This document shows, one piece after another, positions 26,903-35,708 of a DNA stretch of 47,784 nt. The stretch covers positions 1 to 47,784 of the forward strand of contig WFQU01000114.1 of assembly GCA_015486845.1 (NCBI GenBank). The letters are read 5' to 3'. The DNA is from Anaerolineae bacterium (lineage in GTDB: Bacteria > Chloroflexota > Anaerolineae > JAADDB01). The position numbers and the translations under genes were made by a program. Under the pieces are notes generated by a model. It was given only the letters and a program-made list of their open reading frames with translations, ran no database searches and was not told where the DNA came from. The number at the start of each line of letters is the position of its first letter. Positions within the stretch are counted from its first letter, which is position 1.

Positions 26903-27182
26903 GCTTTTTTCACATCCCTTCTCTTGAATTTGAGCATTTGTCTTTTGATTCGGCACATTATACCACGGCTGTAACAACGCGCAAAGTCCTTCCTTTTCAC
27001 AATTTTCCAGCAGACAATGCATGGATGCGGGTCTGCTATTCCCTCTCTCTATTATAAAGCGGGAAAATGAACAACAGATGAATGCCAGGCCGGCCCAGCG
27101 TGACAAAATGCTCAGAAAAGTATCAGGTTGTGATGCAAAGCTGACGCGAAGACCCTGAGGTTTTATAAAGGCGTCTGCACGC

Positions 27183-29948
27183 TCACGGGGCCGGCGGCAA
27201 ATGTAGCGCTTGGCGCTCTTCGATTTGCCATTTATGGTAATCTTCTAACAACATTTCCCGCTTGGGCAATTTAGCCGCTATGCTCGGATCGTAATGCCCG
27301 GCAGCGTTCCAGAAAAGCCATCCGTCGGCGTGTGCGTCTTCTGCGGCCAGCCGTTGCACTTGATATTCTTCGTTGGGGTACCAATAGGCTTGCAGCCAGG
27401 GACGTAGCAACGCGTTGGCAGGCATGCGTTTTTGCCCTTGTAACACAGATTTGTGCACTAATTCGTAAGGATAAAGAGATGGATAATCAAGACCTATAGA
27501 ATGTTTGGCGAACGTTGATGGATAGATCATCGGGCTCACATAATCCACATAGGGAGCGACATCGATCACGCGCTGGCCAATGCCCATATCTTGCTGGGGC
27601 GACACCCAAATAGTTAAACCGAAAAGGTCAGCGGACAGTGCGACGGGGTATGGCGAGAGGCGCTCCCTGGTCGCTTTGACAAATGTGCGCAAAGCAGTTG
27701 TGCGCGTGGTCGCGGAGAAATCTTTGGGCCAGTTTATGACCGTCAAATCACCGTCAGAAGGAAACCGCAAATAGTCCAACTGGATCTCATCCAGTCCCAA
27801 CCTCGCTGCCTCGGTCAATAGATCGAGCATATACGACCGCACCTGCGGCAAAGAGACGTCGCCCCAAGCCAATTTCTCCCGATCTCGCCAAATGGTGCCA
27901 TCCTTTCGCTGAACCGCCCAAGCCGGCTTGGCCTCGGCCAACGGGTTATCCTTGAAGGTTACAAAGCGGCCAATGAGGTAAATGCCCCGGCGGTGTGCTT
28001 CGGCCACCAACCATTTCAACCCTATATGTTGGCCCATTTTGTTATGAACACCCAATGCGGCTGCGTGCGGACTATTCCACGCCAAATAGCCATGATCTCC
28101 TTTAATATCCACGACGATGGTGTTCAAGTGCGGCGAGTGTGTGACCAAATCCAGCAGGGCCAGCACCTGTTTCTGATCATAAAGCAAACCCATAGGCAGA
28201 TAAACGCCATAAGCAGTCCACGGTGCAGCTTTGATCTGCAAACAGGCATCGTAAGGACAGTTTTCTGTTTGTAACTGTGCTGCACCGCCTTGTAGCTCGC
28301 CGTAGCTACGGCGCCTGATTCCTTTCTCCGACCAGGTCCAAGCTGCGGCTAAATAACCGGGCGCGTGCAGTGTCACGGTCACGCCACTGTTCACCCCCGG
28401 CAAGAAAAAGGAACCGTCGTCTGCTGTAGTCGTCGTTATCGTTCCAGCCACAAGCAGCGCCTGGGCCAATGGTTTTCCGGCCGACGAAGTCAGTTTGCCG
28501 CCCAGCCCATGGGGATGCAGTTTCACGATCACCGGCTTGCCTTCACGGTAAGCAAATTGCCGGGCGTGGTACCCCGCTTTAGTCAAAGTAACTTTCCCCT
28601 GCGCTGGCACGCCCAACAGCAGAAAACGGCCGTCGGCAGTGCTGCTGGCGTGTCGCTCTCCGACCGCAACGCGCACGCCGGCCAATGGCTTTCCGTGCGT
28701 ATCGTACACACTGCCCAGCAATCGGTTAGCCGCTAAGCAGAAAGTGCGTCCGCCGGCTAACTGTCCCGTTGTCATTTTCTGGATCCGAAAGCCAGTCGCC
28801 ATTACGAACAATGGGGTCGCAGCCCACGCTGTTTGTACGGCCTGGTGCAATAAAGGGGCCAGATCCGCAGGCGGCGCTGACAATGCCGCTTCCAGGGTCA
28901 TAGTGATGCACGCCAGCGGCGCTGGGGGCGTGATCGTCAAAGTTAGCGGTGCGCCTAGCGAGAGACGCCGCCAGCGCGCCTGGCCCCTGGCCAAAGGGAT
29001 CGTTGCTTCCGCGGTCCGCAATTGGCCGGCCAAAGAAGCGGGCTTGCCCCTGTTGACAAGCGTGCCGCTGATAACCGCCGTGACCGCTGATAGCGTCGCC
29101 GTGTACGTTCTGCTCACGTTGGTCGGCAGCGTCATTTGCCGGCGGTAATAGCCAGGTTTGTGCAAGACAATTTGCAAAGGCAAAGATAAACGACTCAAGA
29201 AAATACGTCCGTTTTCATCGCTTTTGTGTGCTACGCCTGCTGCCGTTTCCATATCCGCGCCGCTCAATGGTTGTCCCATTTCATCCAGCAGTTGTACAGT
29301 CACCTGCCGGGGCGAGAGTGCTACGGTCCAAATTTGATCCGCCGTCGTGGCAGGAAAAACGCGGACGCCGCTGCGATAACCGGGCGCGGCGAATTCGATC
29401 CGTTCACGGGGCAGTAAACGTGATAAAGTGAAAGTTCCATCCGCTCGGCAAGGCAGATGTAGTTCCCCGCGGAAAAGGGTACAGTTAGAAAGCGCCGAAC
29501 CGTTTTCGGCATCCATGACGTACCCACTCAAACGAACGGGAGATAGAGGCAATGTTACTTCCGGTTGCCAGAAGGAATTGCTATTGCCCAAGACAGCCTG
29601 GACGGGATGGTAACCGGGGGCTTTGACGAATAGGACACCCCGAGACCAAAAACGGGTTTGCCAGACGCCTGTGCTTTGTTCTTTAAGCGATTCGCCGTGC
29701 AATACGACCTGTGCCGATGGCACAGATTGACCGGTCTCACGGTCTTCTAAGTAAATGGTGTGCGAAAAAGGCCAGCCGGTGTGCATGGAAAAGAGCGATA
29801 GGGCAAAAAGAATGCCTATCCCGACTATACCGAAGTGCCGCACCTGGATTCGCTTTGTCAAATGATGCCTTTCTTTACGCAAAGCAAGCCAGCAGCCACT
29901 GCTTTGGTCGTGATATGTCATGGGCGTGGGGAAACGCATGATTTTCAT
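27183..29948 (-). CDS. Putative glycoside-hydrolase-like protein (DUF4015 type) with N-terminal carboxypeptidase-regulatory-like domains
   Basis: Several beta-sandwich-type repeats (LLDEMGQPLSGADMETAAG, VYDTHGKPLAGVRVAVGERHASSTADGRFLLLGVP), then NTIVVDIKGDHGYLAW...GIYLIGRFVTFKD...GLDEIQLDYLRFPSDG. Confidence 0.8.
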   Translation of the reverse strand: MKIMRFPTPMTYHDQSSGCWLALRKERHHLTKRIQVRHFGIVGIGILFALSLFSMHTGWPFSHTIYLEDRETGQSVPSAQVVLHGESLKEQSTGVWQTRFWSRGVLFVKAPGYHPVQAVLGNSNSFWQPEVTLPLSPVRLSGYVMDAENGSALSNCTLFRGELHLPCRADGTFTLSRLLPRERIEFAAPGYRSGVRVFPATTADQIWTVALSPRQVTVQLLDEMGQPLSGADMETAAGVAHKSDENGRIFLSRLSLPLQIVLHKPGYYRRQMTLPTNVSRTYTATLSAVTAVISGTLVNRGKPASLAGQLRTAEATIPLARGQARWRRLSLGAPLTLTITPPAPLACITMTLEAALSAPPADLAPLLHQAVQTAWAATPLFVMATGFRIQKMTTGQLAGGRTFCLAANRLLGSVYDTHGKPLAGVRVAVGERHASSTADGRFLLLGVPAQGKVTLTKAGYHARQFAYREGKPVIVKLHPHGLGGKLTSSAGKPLAQALLVAGTITTTTADDGSFFLPGVNSGVTVTLHAPGYLAAAWTWSEKGIRRRSYGELQGGAAQLQTENCPYDACLQIKAAPWTAYGVYLPMGLLYDQKQVLALLDLVTHSPHLNTIVVDIKGDHGYLAWNSPHAAALGVHNKMGQHIGLKWLVAEAHRRGIYLIGRFVTFKDNPLAEAKPAWAVQRKDGTIWRDREKLAWGDVSLPQVRSYMLDLLTEAARLGLDEIQLDYLRFPSDGDLTVINWPKDFSATTRTTALRTFVKATRERLSPYPVALSADLFGLTIWVSPQQDMGIGQRVIDVAPYVDYVSPMIYPSTFAKHSIGLDYPSLYPYELVHKSVLQGQKRMPANALLRPWLQAYWYPNEEYQVQRLAAEDAHADGWLFWNAAGHYDPSIAAKLPKREMLLEDYHKWQIEERQALHLPPAP

Positions 29949-30039
29949 TATAACACGCGATAGCTGTGGGGTGTAATTTTCTGGCGCCGGGTGTTTGGCT
30001 GCGAGACGCTTTTTGTGCTAAGCTTGTCCTGTTGACAAA

Positions 30040-30360
30040 TGACTAAAGCATCGGCACGTGGCTACAGGTGCACCACAGCGGACGAAAACGCCCCCTATCC
30101 TTCAACCTTGGGGGAGCAACACATCCCCAGAATTGGGGGCCGGGGGGCGTTTAGCTTGCAACCTGCGCAGGCAGGTTGCGCAGGTGTAGCAGCGATTTCT
30201 AATCGCCGGACAAGGCAGAGGGTAGCCGAGGGCATTGCCCTCGGCTACCCTCCAGAGAAGTTTATTTTCAAGGGAGTTATCATGAGCCTACGGCGCACCA
30301 CAGCGGATGAAAATTAAGATCAGCGTGCATCAGCGTTAATCTGCGTTCTATTTTCAGAGG
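30040..30360 (+). repeat. Composite intergenic element, copy C4, upstream of the ABC importer genes
   Basis: CACCACAGCGGACGAAAACGCCCCCTAT, CCTGCGCAGGCAGG, GCGATTTCTAATCGCCGGACAAGGCAGA, GGGTAGCCGAGGGCATTGCCCTCGGCTACCC (30220-30250), and a second CGCACCACAGCGGATGAAAA, ending ATCTGCGTTCTATTTTCAGAGGAG. Confidence 0.85.
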
Positions 30361-30378
30361 AGATCAACAGTTAAAGCC

Positions 30379-31170
30379 TTGGATCAAGATATGATCGATA
30401 TCAATGCACTTACTTTTTCTTATCCGGGCAGTGCGGCTATATTCCGGGATTTTTCCTGGCGTGTGGGCAGCGACGAGATTTGGGCAGTTATCGGGCCTTC
30501 TGGCTGCGGCAAAAGCACCCTGCTCTATCTCATCGCCGGGCTACTGCAGCCACAACAAGGGCGGATTGCCGTAGCCGGAGAAAGCGTGCCCCGCAAAGCA
30601 CATCGCGGCGGTACCGGTCTCATTTTGCAAGATTACGGCCTGCTGCCCTGGGCTACACTGCGCGAAAATGTGGCCTTAGGCTTACGCATCCAAGCCTTTT
30701 ACGGGCAGAGTCGTTGGCAAAACCAGCCGGCGGAAATGGTGCGACAAGTGGGACACTGGCTGCAACGGTTAGGAATTGCCGACGTGAGCGATCGCTATCC
30801 GAACCAGGTCAGCGGGGGACAACGCCAGCGCGCCGCAATTGCCCGCACTTTGGCGCTGCAGCCCGATATTTTGCTCATGGACGAGCCATTCTCCTCTTTG
30901 GATGCTTTGACCCGCGAGAACTTGCAGCAATTGACCCTCTCCTTATGGCAGGAAACGCAACTGACTACCGTATTAGTCACCCACAACATCGAGGAAGCCG
31001 TTTACTTGGGCCGGCGGATTCTAGTTCTTTCGGATGCCACGAATAGCCACCCGGTGATTTTCACCAACGAACGAGGTGGTGACCTATCTTTCCGCGGCAA
31101 CGAACGCTTTTTGGCGCAATGCACGGCGCTGCGAGCGCTGTTACAGGATGGTCGACATGAGACGTCGTGA
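30379..31170 (+). CDS. ABC transporter ATP-binding protein (nitrate/sulfonate/taurine-type importer family)
   Basis: GPSGCGKSTLLYLIAGLL; LILQDYGLLPWATLRENVALGL; VSGGQRQRAAIARTLALQPDILLMDEPFSSLDALTRE. Start may be TTG 30379 or ATG 30391. Confidence 0.9.
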   Translation: MDQDMIDINALTFSYPGSAAIFRDFSWRVGSDEIWAVIGPSGCGKSTLLYLIAGLLQPQQGRIAVAGESVPRKAHRGGTGLILQDYGLLPWATLRENVALGLRIQAFYGQSRWQNQPAEMVRQVGHWLQRLGIADVSDRYPNQVSGGQRQRAAIARTLALQPDILLMDEPFSSLDALTRENLQQLTLSLWQETQLTTVLVTHNIEEAVYLGRRILVLSDATNSHPVIFTNERGGDLSFRGNERFLAQCTALRALLQDGRHETS

Positions 31171-31912
31171 CATAATATTGGCAGCACTGCTGTTGCTGCT
31201 CCTGTGGGAAATCGCTTCTTGGCTGCTGCACATGGAAGTGTTGCCAGCGCCGGGAGCGGTGTTGGTCGCTTTTGGCCGGGGGTTAGCCGGCGAATTGGGC
31301 CGGGATTTCTTGGTGAGTTTCGCCCGCGTTGTGGCCAGTATCATCGTCAGCATCACTTTAGCTACGCCGTTGGGGCTGGCATTGGGACAAAGCCGTCGCT
31401 TGGACCGGGTTTTCGCACCGTTCATTTATTTACTCTACCCCATCCCGAAAATCGTTTTCTTGCCCATCATTATCCTTTTCTTGGGCGTGGGCAACGTTTC
31501 TAAAGTTTTCATCATCTCGCTAATTCTCTTTTTCCAGATCTTGGTTGTCGTGCGGGATGCAGCCAGCAACCTGCGGCCAGAGTTGATCGCTTCGGTGCGC
31601 TCGTTAGGCGGTGGCCGGCGGGCGCTTTTCCGCTTTGTCTATTTGCCAGCTTGCTTGCCAGCCGCCTTGACGGCGTTGCGAGTCAGCATCGGCACAGCCG
31701 TGGCGGTACTTTTCTTCGCAGAGTCCTTCGCCACCACATCCGGCTTGGGCTATTACATCATCGTGGAGGCGTGGGGCAGATTGGCTTATACGGAAATGTA
31801 TGCCGGCGTGGTAGCCATGAGCGTGCTAGGATTGCTGCTCTACGTTATTGTGGACTTCTTGGAACGTCGCTTTTGTCCCTGGCTCAGCCAACCAGACCAA
31901 CCAACCTTGTGA
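31157..31912 (+). CDS. ABC transporter permease (nitrate/sulfonate/taurine-type)
   Basis: TM-rich; EAA-loop-like ELIASVRSLGGGRRALFRFVYLPACLPAALTALRVSIGTAVAVLFFAE; overlaps the ATPase gene. Start at ATG 31157. Confidence 0.88.
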   Translation: MRRRDIILAALLLLLLWEIASWLLHMEVLPAPGAVLVAFGRGLAGELGRDFLVSFARVVASIIVSITLATPLGLALGQSRRLDRVFAPFIYLLYPIPKIVFLPIIILFLGVGNVSKVFIISLILFFQILVVVRDAASNLRPELIASVRSLGGGRRALFRFVYLPACLPAALTALRVSIGTAVAVLFFAESFATTSGLGYYIIVEAWGRLAYTEMYAGVVAMSVLGLLLYVIVDFLERRFCPWLSQPDQPTL

Positions 31913-31994
31913 ACGTAACCGGCGTGTTCTCTTGCGAAGTGCGCAGGAAAAAAGACAAGGTTTGTCATAACCAGCCGGTTGGGCTATTATATTA

Positions 31995-32112
31995 GTCGAG
32001 TGACTATAAGTCACGGCAACGTCTGCAAAATCACCCGGCGGCAATGAGCATTCAACCTGCGCAGGCAGAGCTTGCAACTGTGGCAGCGATTTCTAATCGC
32101 CGGACAAGGCAA
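31995..32112 (+). repeat. Composite intergenic element, copy C5 (degenerate)
   Basis: GTGACTATAAGTCACGGCAACGTCTGCAAAATCACC, CAACCTGCGCAGGCAG, GCAGCGATTTCTAATCGCCGGACAAGGCA. Confidence 0.8.
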
Positions 32113-32141
32113 ATAATAAGCAGTACACGGACAGGAGACAG

Positions 32142-32855
32142 ATGAAAGCGCCGACAAAAGTTTTGCCCAAACGAGAAGAAAAGCGGGACTACGTGCAGAA
32201 CATGTTCAGCGGCATTGCCGGCCGTTACGACTTCATGAATCGGCTGATGACGTTAGGGCAGGATCAACGTTGGCGGCGGCAGGTCGTGCGTCTTAGCAAG
32301 CTGCCGCCGGCGGGCAGCCTATTAGACGTGGCTACCGGGACCGGGGATATCGCTTACCAGGCCTGGCAGCGCCGGCCCCGTGCGCAGGTGGTGGGACTGG
32401 ATTTTGCCGCTGGGATGTTGCGGGTGGCACAAACGAAGTTCGCCGAGACACCCCTCACTTTTGTCAACGGCGATGCGCTGCATTTGCCGTTCCCGGATGA
32501 TAGTTTCGACGCCGCCACCAGCGCATTTATGATGCGCAATGTGGTGGATGTGCGCCGCGCTTTCGCCGAGCAACGCCGGGTGGTACGGCCGGGGGGCAAA
32601 GTGGTCTGCTTAGAAACGACCCGACCGGCCAACATGTTCTTTCGGGCATTCTTTGATTTGTACTTCTTCTATATCGTCCCGGCTCTCGGCGGTTTGTTCA
32701 GCGCTAAATCGGCTTATAACTACCTGCCCAATTCCACCGTGCTATTCCCCCCGCCGGATCAAGTGCGCTACATCATGCTCTCGGCAGGCCTAAAAGATGT
32801 CTTCTACCGCAAACTCATGTTCGGCACAGTGGCTATTCATGTGGGAACGGTTTGA
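32142..32855 (+). CDS. UbiE/MenG-type quinone C-methyltransferase
   Basis: KRDYVQNMFSGIAGRYDFMNRLMTLGQDQRWRRQ; LLDVATGTGDIAYQ; RNVVDVRRAFAEQRRVVRPGGKVVCLETTRP. Confidence 0.92.
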   Translation: MKAPTKVLPKREEKRDYVQNMFSGIAGRYDFMNRLMTLGQDQRWRRQVVRLSKLPPAGSLLDVATGTGDIAYQAWQRRPRAQVVGLDFAAGMLRVAQTKFAETPLTFVNGDALHLPFPDDSFDAATSAFMMRNVVDVRRAFAEQRRVVRPGGKVVCLETTRPANMFFRAFFDLYFFYIVPALGGLFSAKSAYNYLPNSTVLFPPPDQVRYIMLSAGLKDVFYRKLMFGTVAIHVGTV

Positions 32856-32888
32856 CAATGGGCGTGAATGACTTTCGGAGGTGATCTG

Positions 32889-33452
32889 TTGTCTCAAAAA
32901 CTCATCGTCGCTCTGACCGGCGCCAGCGGTCAAACTTACGGCATCCATTTGCTACAAGCAGCCCATTCGTTGGACATTGAAACGCATTTAGTTATCAGTC
33001 GGGCAGCCCAGTTGACCATCACCCAGGAAACAGATTACGCTGGGGGCGAGGTGGAAGCGTTGGCTGACGTGGTGTATCCGCCGGGGAACGTGGGCGCGGC
33101 GATCGCCAGTGGCTCCTTCCCGGTGGCCGGCATGGCTATCGTCCCTTGCAGCATCAAAACGCTTTCCGCGGTGGCGCATTCGTATAGCAGTGATCTCATT
33201 AGCCGGGCGGCGGATGTCCAATTAAAAGAAGGTCGACCGCTGCTTTTGGCCGTGCGAGAGACACCGCTACATTTGGGACATCTGCGACTACTGCTGCAAG
33301 CAGCAGAAGCCGGCGCCATTATCTTCCCGCCTCTGCCCGCTTTTTACCAGCGTCCTCGCAGCATCGACGAAATGGTCGACGCCACGGTGGGACGGATGTT
33401 AGCCCGCCTTGGCTTCGCAAATGCGCTTTACAATAGCTGGCAAGGACTATGA
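32889..33452 (+). CDS. ubiX: UbiX-type flavin prenyltransferase
   Basis: SQKLIVALTGASGQTYGIHLL; PCSIKTLSAVAHSYSSDLISRAADVQLKEGRPLLLAVRETPLHLGHL. TTG start at 32889, 5 nt after GGAGGTGA; the ORF-track start at 32868 precedes that ribosome-binding site. Confidence 0.9.
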   Translation: MSQKLIVALTGASGQTYGIHLLQAAHSLDIETHLVISRAAQLTITQETDYAGGEVEALADVVYPPGNVGAAIASGSFPVAGMAIVPCSIKTLSAVAHSYSSDLISRAADVQLKEGRPLLLAVRETPLHLGHLRLLLQAAEAGAIIFPPLPAFYQRPRSIDEMVDATVGRMLARLGFANALYNSWQGL

Positions 33453-33967
33453 CAGGGAAAGCCATGATCTGGCCGGCAGTGGTTGCCGCGTTCCTGGCCG
33501 CGCACAACACGCTTACTTTGGCCACGGTGGATGAAAACGGCTTACCCGCGGCGGCGGCGCTTTTCTATGCCGAGGATAGTACGTTGAACCTCTACTTCCT
33601 CTCGGAAGCGGGCAGCGGCCATGCCCGGCATATCACCCAGCAGCCATGGGCGGCGGTCACCATCCAGGCCGATGGCCAGCATTGGCAGAATATCCAGGGC
33701 TTGCAACTCTGCGGCGTGGTGACGAAAGTCAGCGGCGCTGAACGTGTGACCGCCATGCGCATTTATGGCCGCAAGCACCCTTTTCTGCAACCACTTTTCC
33801 GGGGGGAAAAAGGGCCGGCCACTTTGCTGGCGGCGCTGCGCACGGCTACATTTTACCGGCTGCGTCCTTGCTGGCTGCGGCTGATCGATAATCGCCGCAC
33901 TTTCGGCTACAAAGAGAGTTGGCAGTTCCCGTGTGAGGAGACACCTTTAGATGACCACGAAGATTAG
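33449..33967 (+). CDS. Pyridoxamine 5'-phosphate oxidase-like FMN-binding split-barrel protein
   Basis: AHNTLTLATVDENGLPAAAALFYAEDSTLNLYFLSEAGSGHARHITQQPWAAVTIQADGQHW. Confidence 0.75.
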   Translation: MTGKAMIWPAVVAAFLAAHNTLTLATVDENGLPAAAALFYAEDSTLNLYFLSEAGSGHARHITQQPWAAVTIQADGQHWQNIQGLQLCGVVTKVSGAERVTAMRIYGRKHPFLQPLFRGEKGPATLLAALRTATFYRLRPCWLRLIDNRRTFGYKESWQFPCEETPLDDHED

Positions 33968-34718
33968 AACGGCAGCAGAAGCAGCCCGGTTTGGGCATCC
34001 CAGCTACGTTTGGCAGGCCGGCCAAGAACGCCGGCTGCAATTAGTGCGCCAATGGGTCAATCTTGAAAACGCCCACGTCCTGGTAGATGGCTGCGGCATT
34101 GGCATGTATATGCGGGCGTTCCACCGTTTCACGCCGCACGTTTACGGCATTGACATCGACCCCCCCATCGTGCAACAGGCTGCGCAAGCGCTGCCGCTAC
34201 TAAGCGTGGCCGCCGGAGAGCATTTACCCTTCCCCGACGACAGCTTCGACTTCGTTTTCAGCCATGAAGTGATAGAACACGTACAAAATGATCGTTGGAC
34301 TGCAGCCGAGATGGTACGGGTGCTGCGTCCCGGCGGACGCATCGTTATTTTCTGCCCTAACCGACTTTATCCCTTCGAGACCCACGGCCATTTCTGGCGG
34401 GGCAAATACCATTTTGGTAACACGCCTCTCATCAACTGGTTGCCCAACCCATTGCGAAACCGGTTGGCGCCGCACGTGCGGGTTTACACCGCATCCGGCC
34501 TGCGCCGGCTGTTCGCCGACCTGCCGGTGCGTGTCCTTCACCATGCTCAGGTTTTCCCGGGCTACGACAAAGTCGTTGCTCGACGCCCCCGCTTAGGCCG
34601 CTGGTTGCGGCAGACAACCTATTTTTTAGAAAGAACGCCATTGCGCTGCTTCGGAATCTCCCATTTCCTGGTTTTGGAGAAGAACCCCGCTGGACCTGCA
34701 GCGCACCACCGCGAATGA
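33951..34718 (+). CDS. Class I SAM-dependent methyltransferase
   Basis: HVLVDGCGIGMYMRAF; GIDIDPPIV; HLPFPDDSFDFVFSHEVIEHVQNDRWTAAEMVRVLRPGGRIVIFCPN. Confidence 0.85.
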   Translation: MTTKIRTAAEAARFGHPSYVWQAGQERRLQLVRQWVNLENAHVLVDGCGIGMYMRAFHRFTPHVYGIDIDPPIVQQAAQALPLLSVAAGEHLPFPDDSFDFVFSHEVIEHVQNDRWTAAEMVRVLRPGGRIVIFCPNRLYPFETHGHFWRGKYHFGNTPLINWLPNPLRNRLAPHVRVYTASGLRRLFADLPVRVLHHAQVFPGYDKVVARRPRLGRWLRQTTYFLERTPLRCFGISHFLVLEKNPAGPAAHHRE

Positions 34719-34990
34719 AAACGTCCCCTATTCCCCAATTTTGGGGGCCGGGAGGGGGGCGATTTCTCGGCGCCCAGCGACTAAAAGTCACGGCAATATC
34801 TGCAAAATCGCCCTACGGCGATTAGCTTGCAACCTGCGCAGGCAGGTTTCGCAGTTGTAGCAGCGATTTCTAATCGCCGGACAAGGTAGACTGCGTTGAT
34901 CAGCGTTCTATTTTTCGAAGGGGAGGGTAGCCCGAAGGCATTGCCTTTGGCTACCCTTCAGAGAAGTTTATTTTCAGGGGAGAAACAACA
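34690..34990 (+). repeat. Composite intergenic element, copy C6 (near full length), running into the ribosome-binding site of the next gene
   Basis: GCAGCGCACCACCGCGAATGAAAACGTCCCCTATTCCCC; GACTAAAAGTCACGGCAATATCTGCAAAATCGCCCTACGGCGATTAG; GCGATTTCTAATCGCCGGACAAGGTAGACTGCG; hairpin 34925-34956; ends TTATTTTCAGGGGAG directly before ATG 34992. Confidence 0.87.
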
Positions 34991-34991
34991 A

Positions 34992-35555
34992 ATGAAGATT
35001 TATACCAAGACCGGCGATACCGGTCAGACATCCCTATTTCGGGGCGGACGGGTGACCAAAGACGATGTGCGCGTAGAAGCTTATGGCCAGATCGATGAAT
35101 TGAACTCACTTTTGGGATTCACCTTAGCGCAAGGTTTGCCATTGCCGCTTGCGTCCGCTGTGGAGCGGCTGCAGGCAGAGTTATTCGACTTAGGCGCTGA
35201 TTTAGCCACTCCAGCGCAAGCCGAGGGGCGCAGCACCGTCGTCCGTTTCAGCGAAGCACCCATCATCCGGCTGGAACAAGAGATTGATCAGTGGGAAGCG
35301 ACTTTACCGCCTTTACGGCATTTCATTTTACCCGGCGGTGCTGGCGGTGCTGCTGCCTTACAACTGGCTCGCGCCGTCTGCCGCCGGGCCGAGCGCGCTG
35401 TCGTAAAATTAGCCCGCGCTGAGACCATCAACCCCCTATCGTTGCGCTACCTGAACCGTCTTTCGGATTGGCTTTTCATAGCCGCTCGGGTGGCGAATCA
35501 AACGGCCGGAAAAGCAGAAACGCTCTGGGTTCCTCCCAATCAACGAGAAAGTTGA
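34992..35555 (+). CDS. PduO-type ATP:cob(I)alamin adenosyltransferase
   Basis: MKIYTKTGDTGQTSLFRGGRVTKDDVRVEAYGQIDELNSLLGF; FILPGGAGGAAALQLARAVCRRAERAVV; LRYLNRLSDWLFIAAR. Confidence 0.93.
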   Translation: MKIYTKTGDTGQTSLFRGGRVTKDDVRVEAYGQIDELNSLLGFTLAQGLPLPLASAVERLQAELFDLGADLATPAQAEGRSTVVRFSEAPIIRLEQEIDQWEATLPPLRHFILPGGAGGAAALQLARAVCRRAERAVVKLARAETINPLSLRYLNRLSDWLFIAARVANQTAGKAETLWVPPNQRES

Positions 35556-35669
35556 GCATCACGGCCTTAAACATGCTCCGTCGGTCAGGTGATAGTCTGC
35601 CTGACGGCGAAGCACGTCACTTTTTAGCGGGACAAAATTGCAAAAACTATCATTTTTTCTAATAACCTA

Positions 35670-35698
35670 TTGACTTATCCCTTTTTATATGCTATAAT
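35670..35698 (+). promoter_or_regulatory. Strong housekeeping-type promoter for the rpsU-rpoD operon
   Basis: TTGACT (35670-35675), 17-bp spacer, TATAAT (35693-35698), with TG just upstream of the -10. Confidence 0.8.
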
Positions 35699-35708
35699 GC
35701 ACAAAGCG

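Noticed and set aside
34896-34991. N-terminal extensions MISVLFF... (adenosyltransferase) and MICVLFYF... (ABC ATPase)
   Set aside because: Both extensions are the translated TTGATC(A/T)GCGTTCTATTTT repeat module; the real starts are ATG 34992 and ATG 15935 after clear SD sequences.
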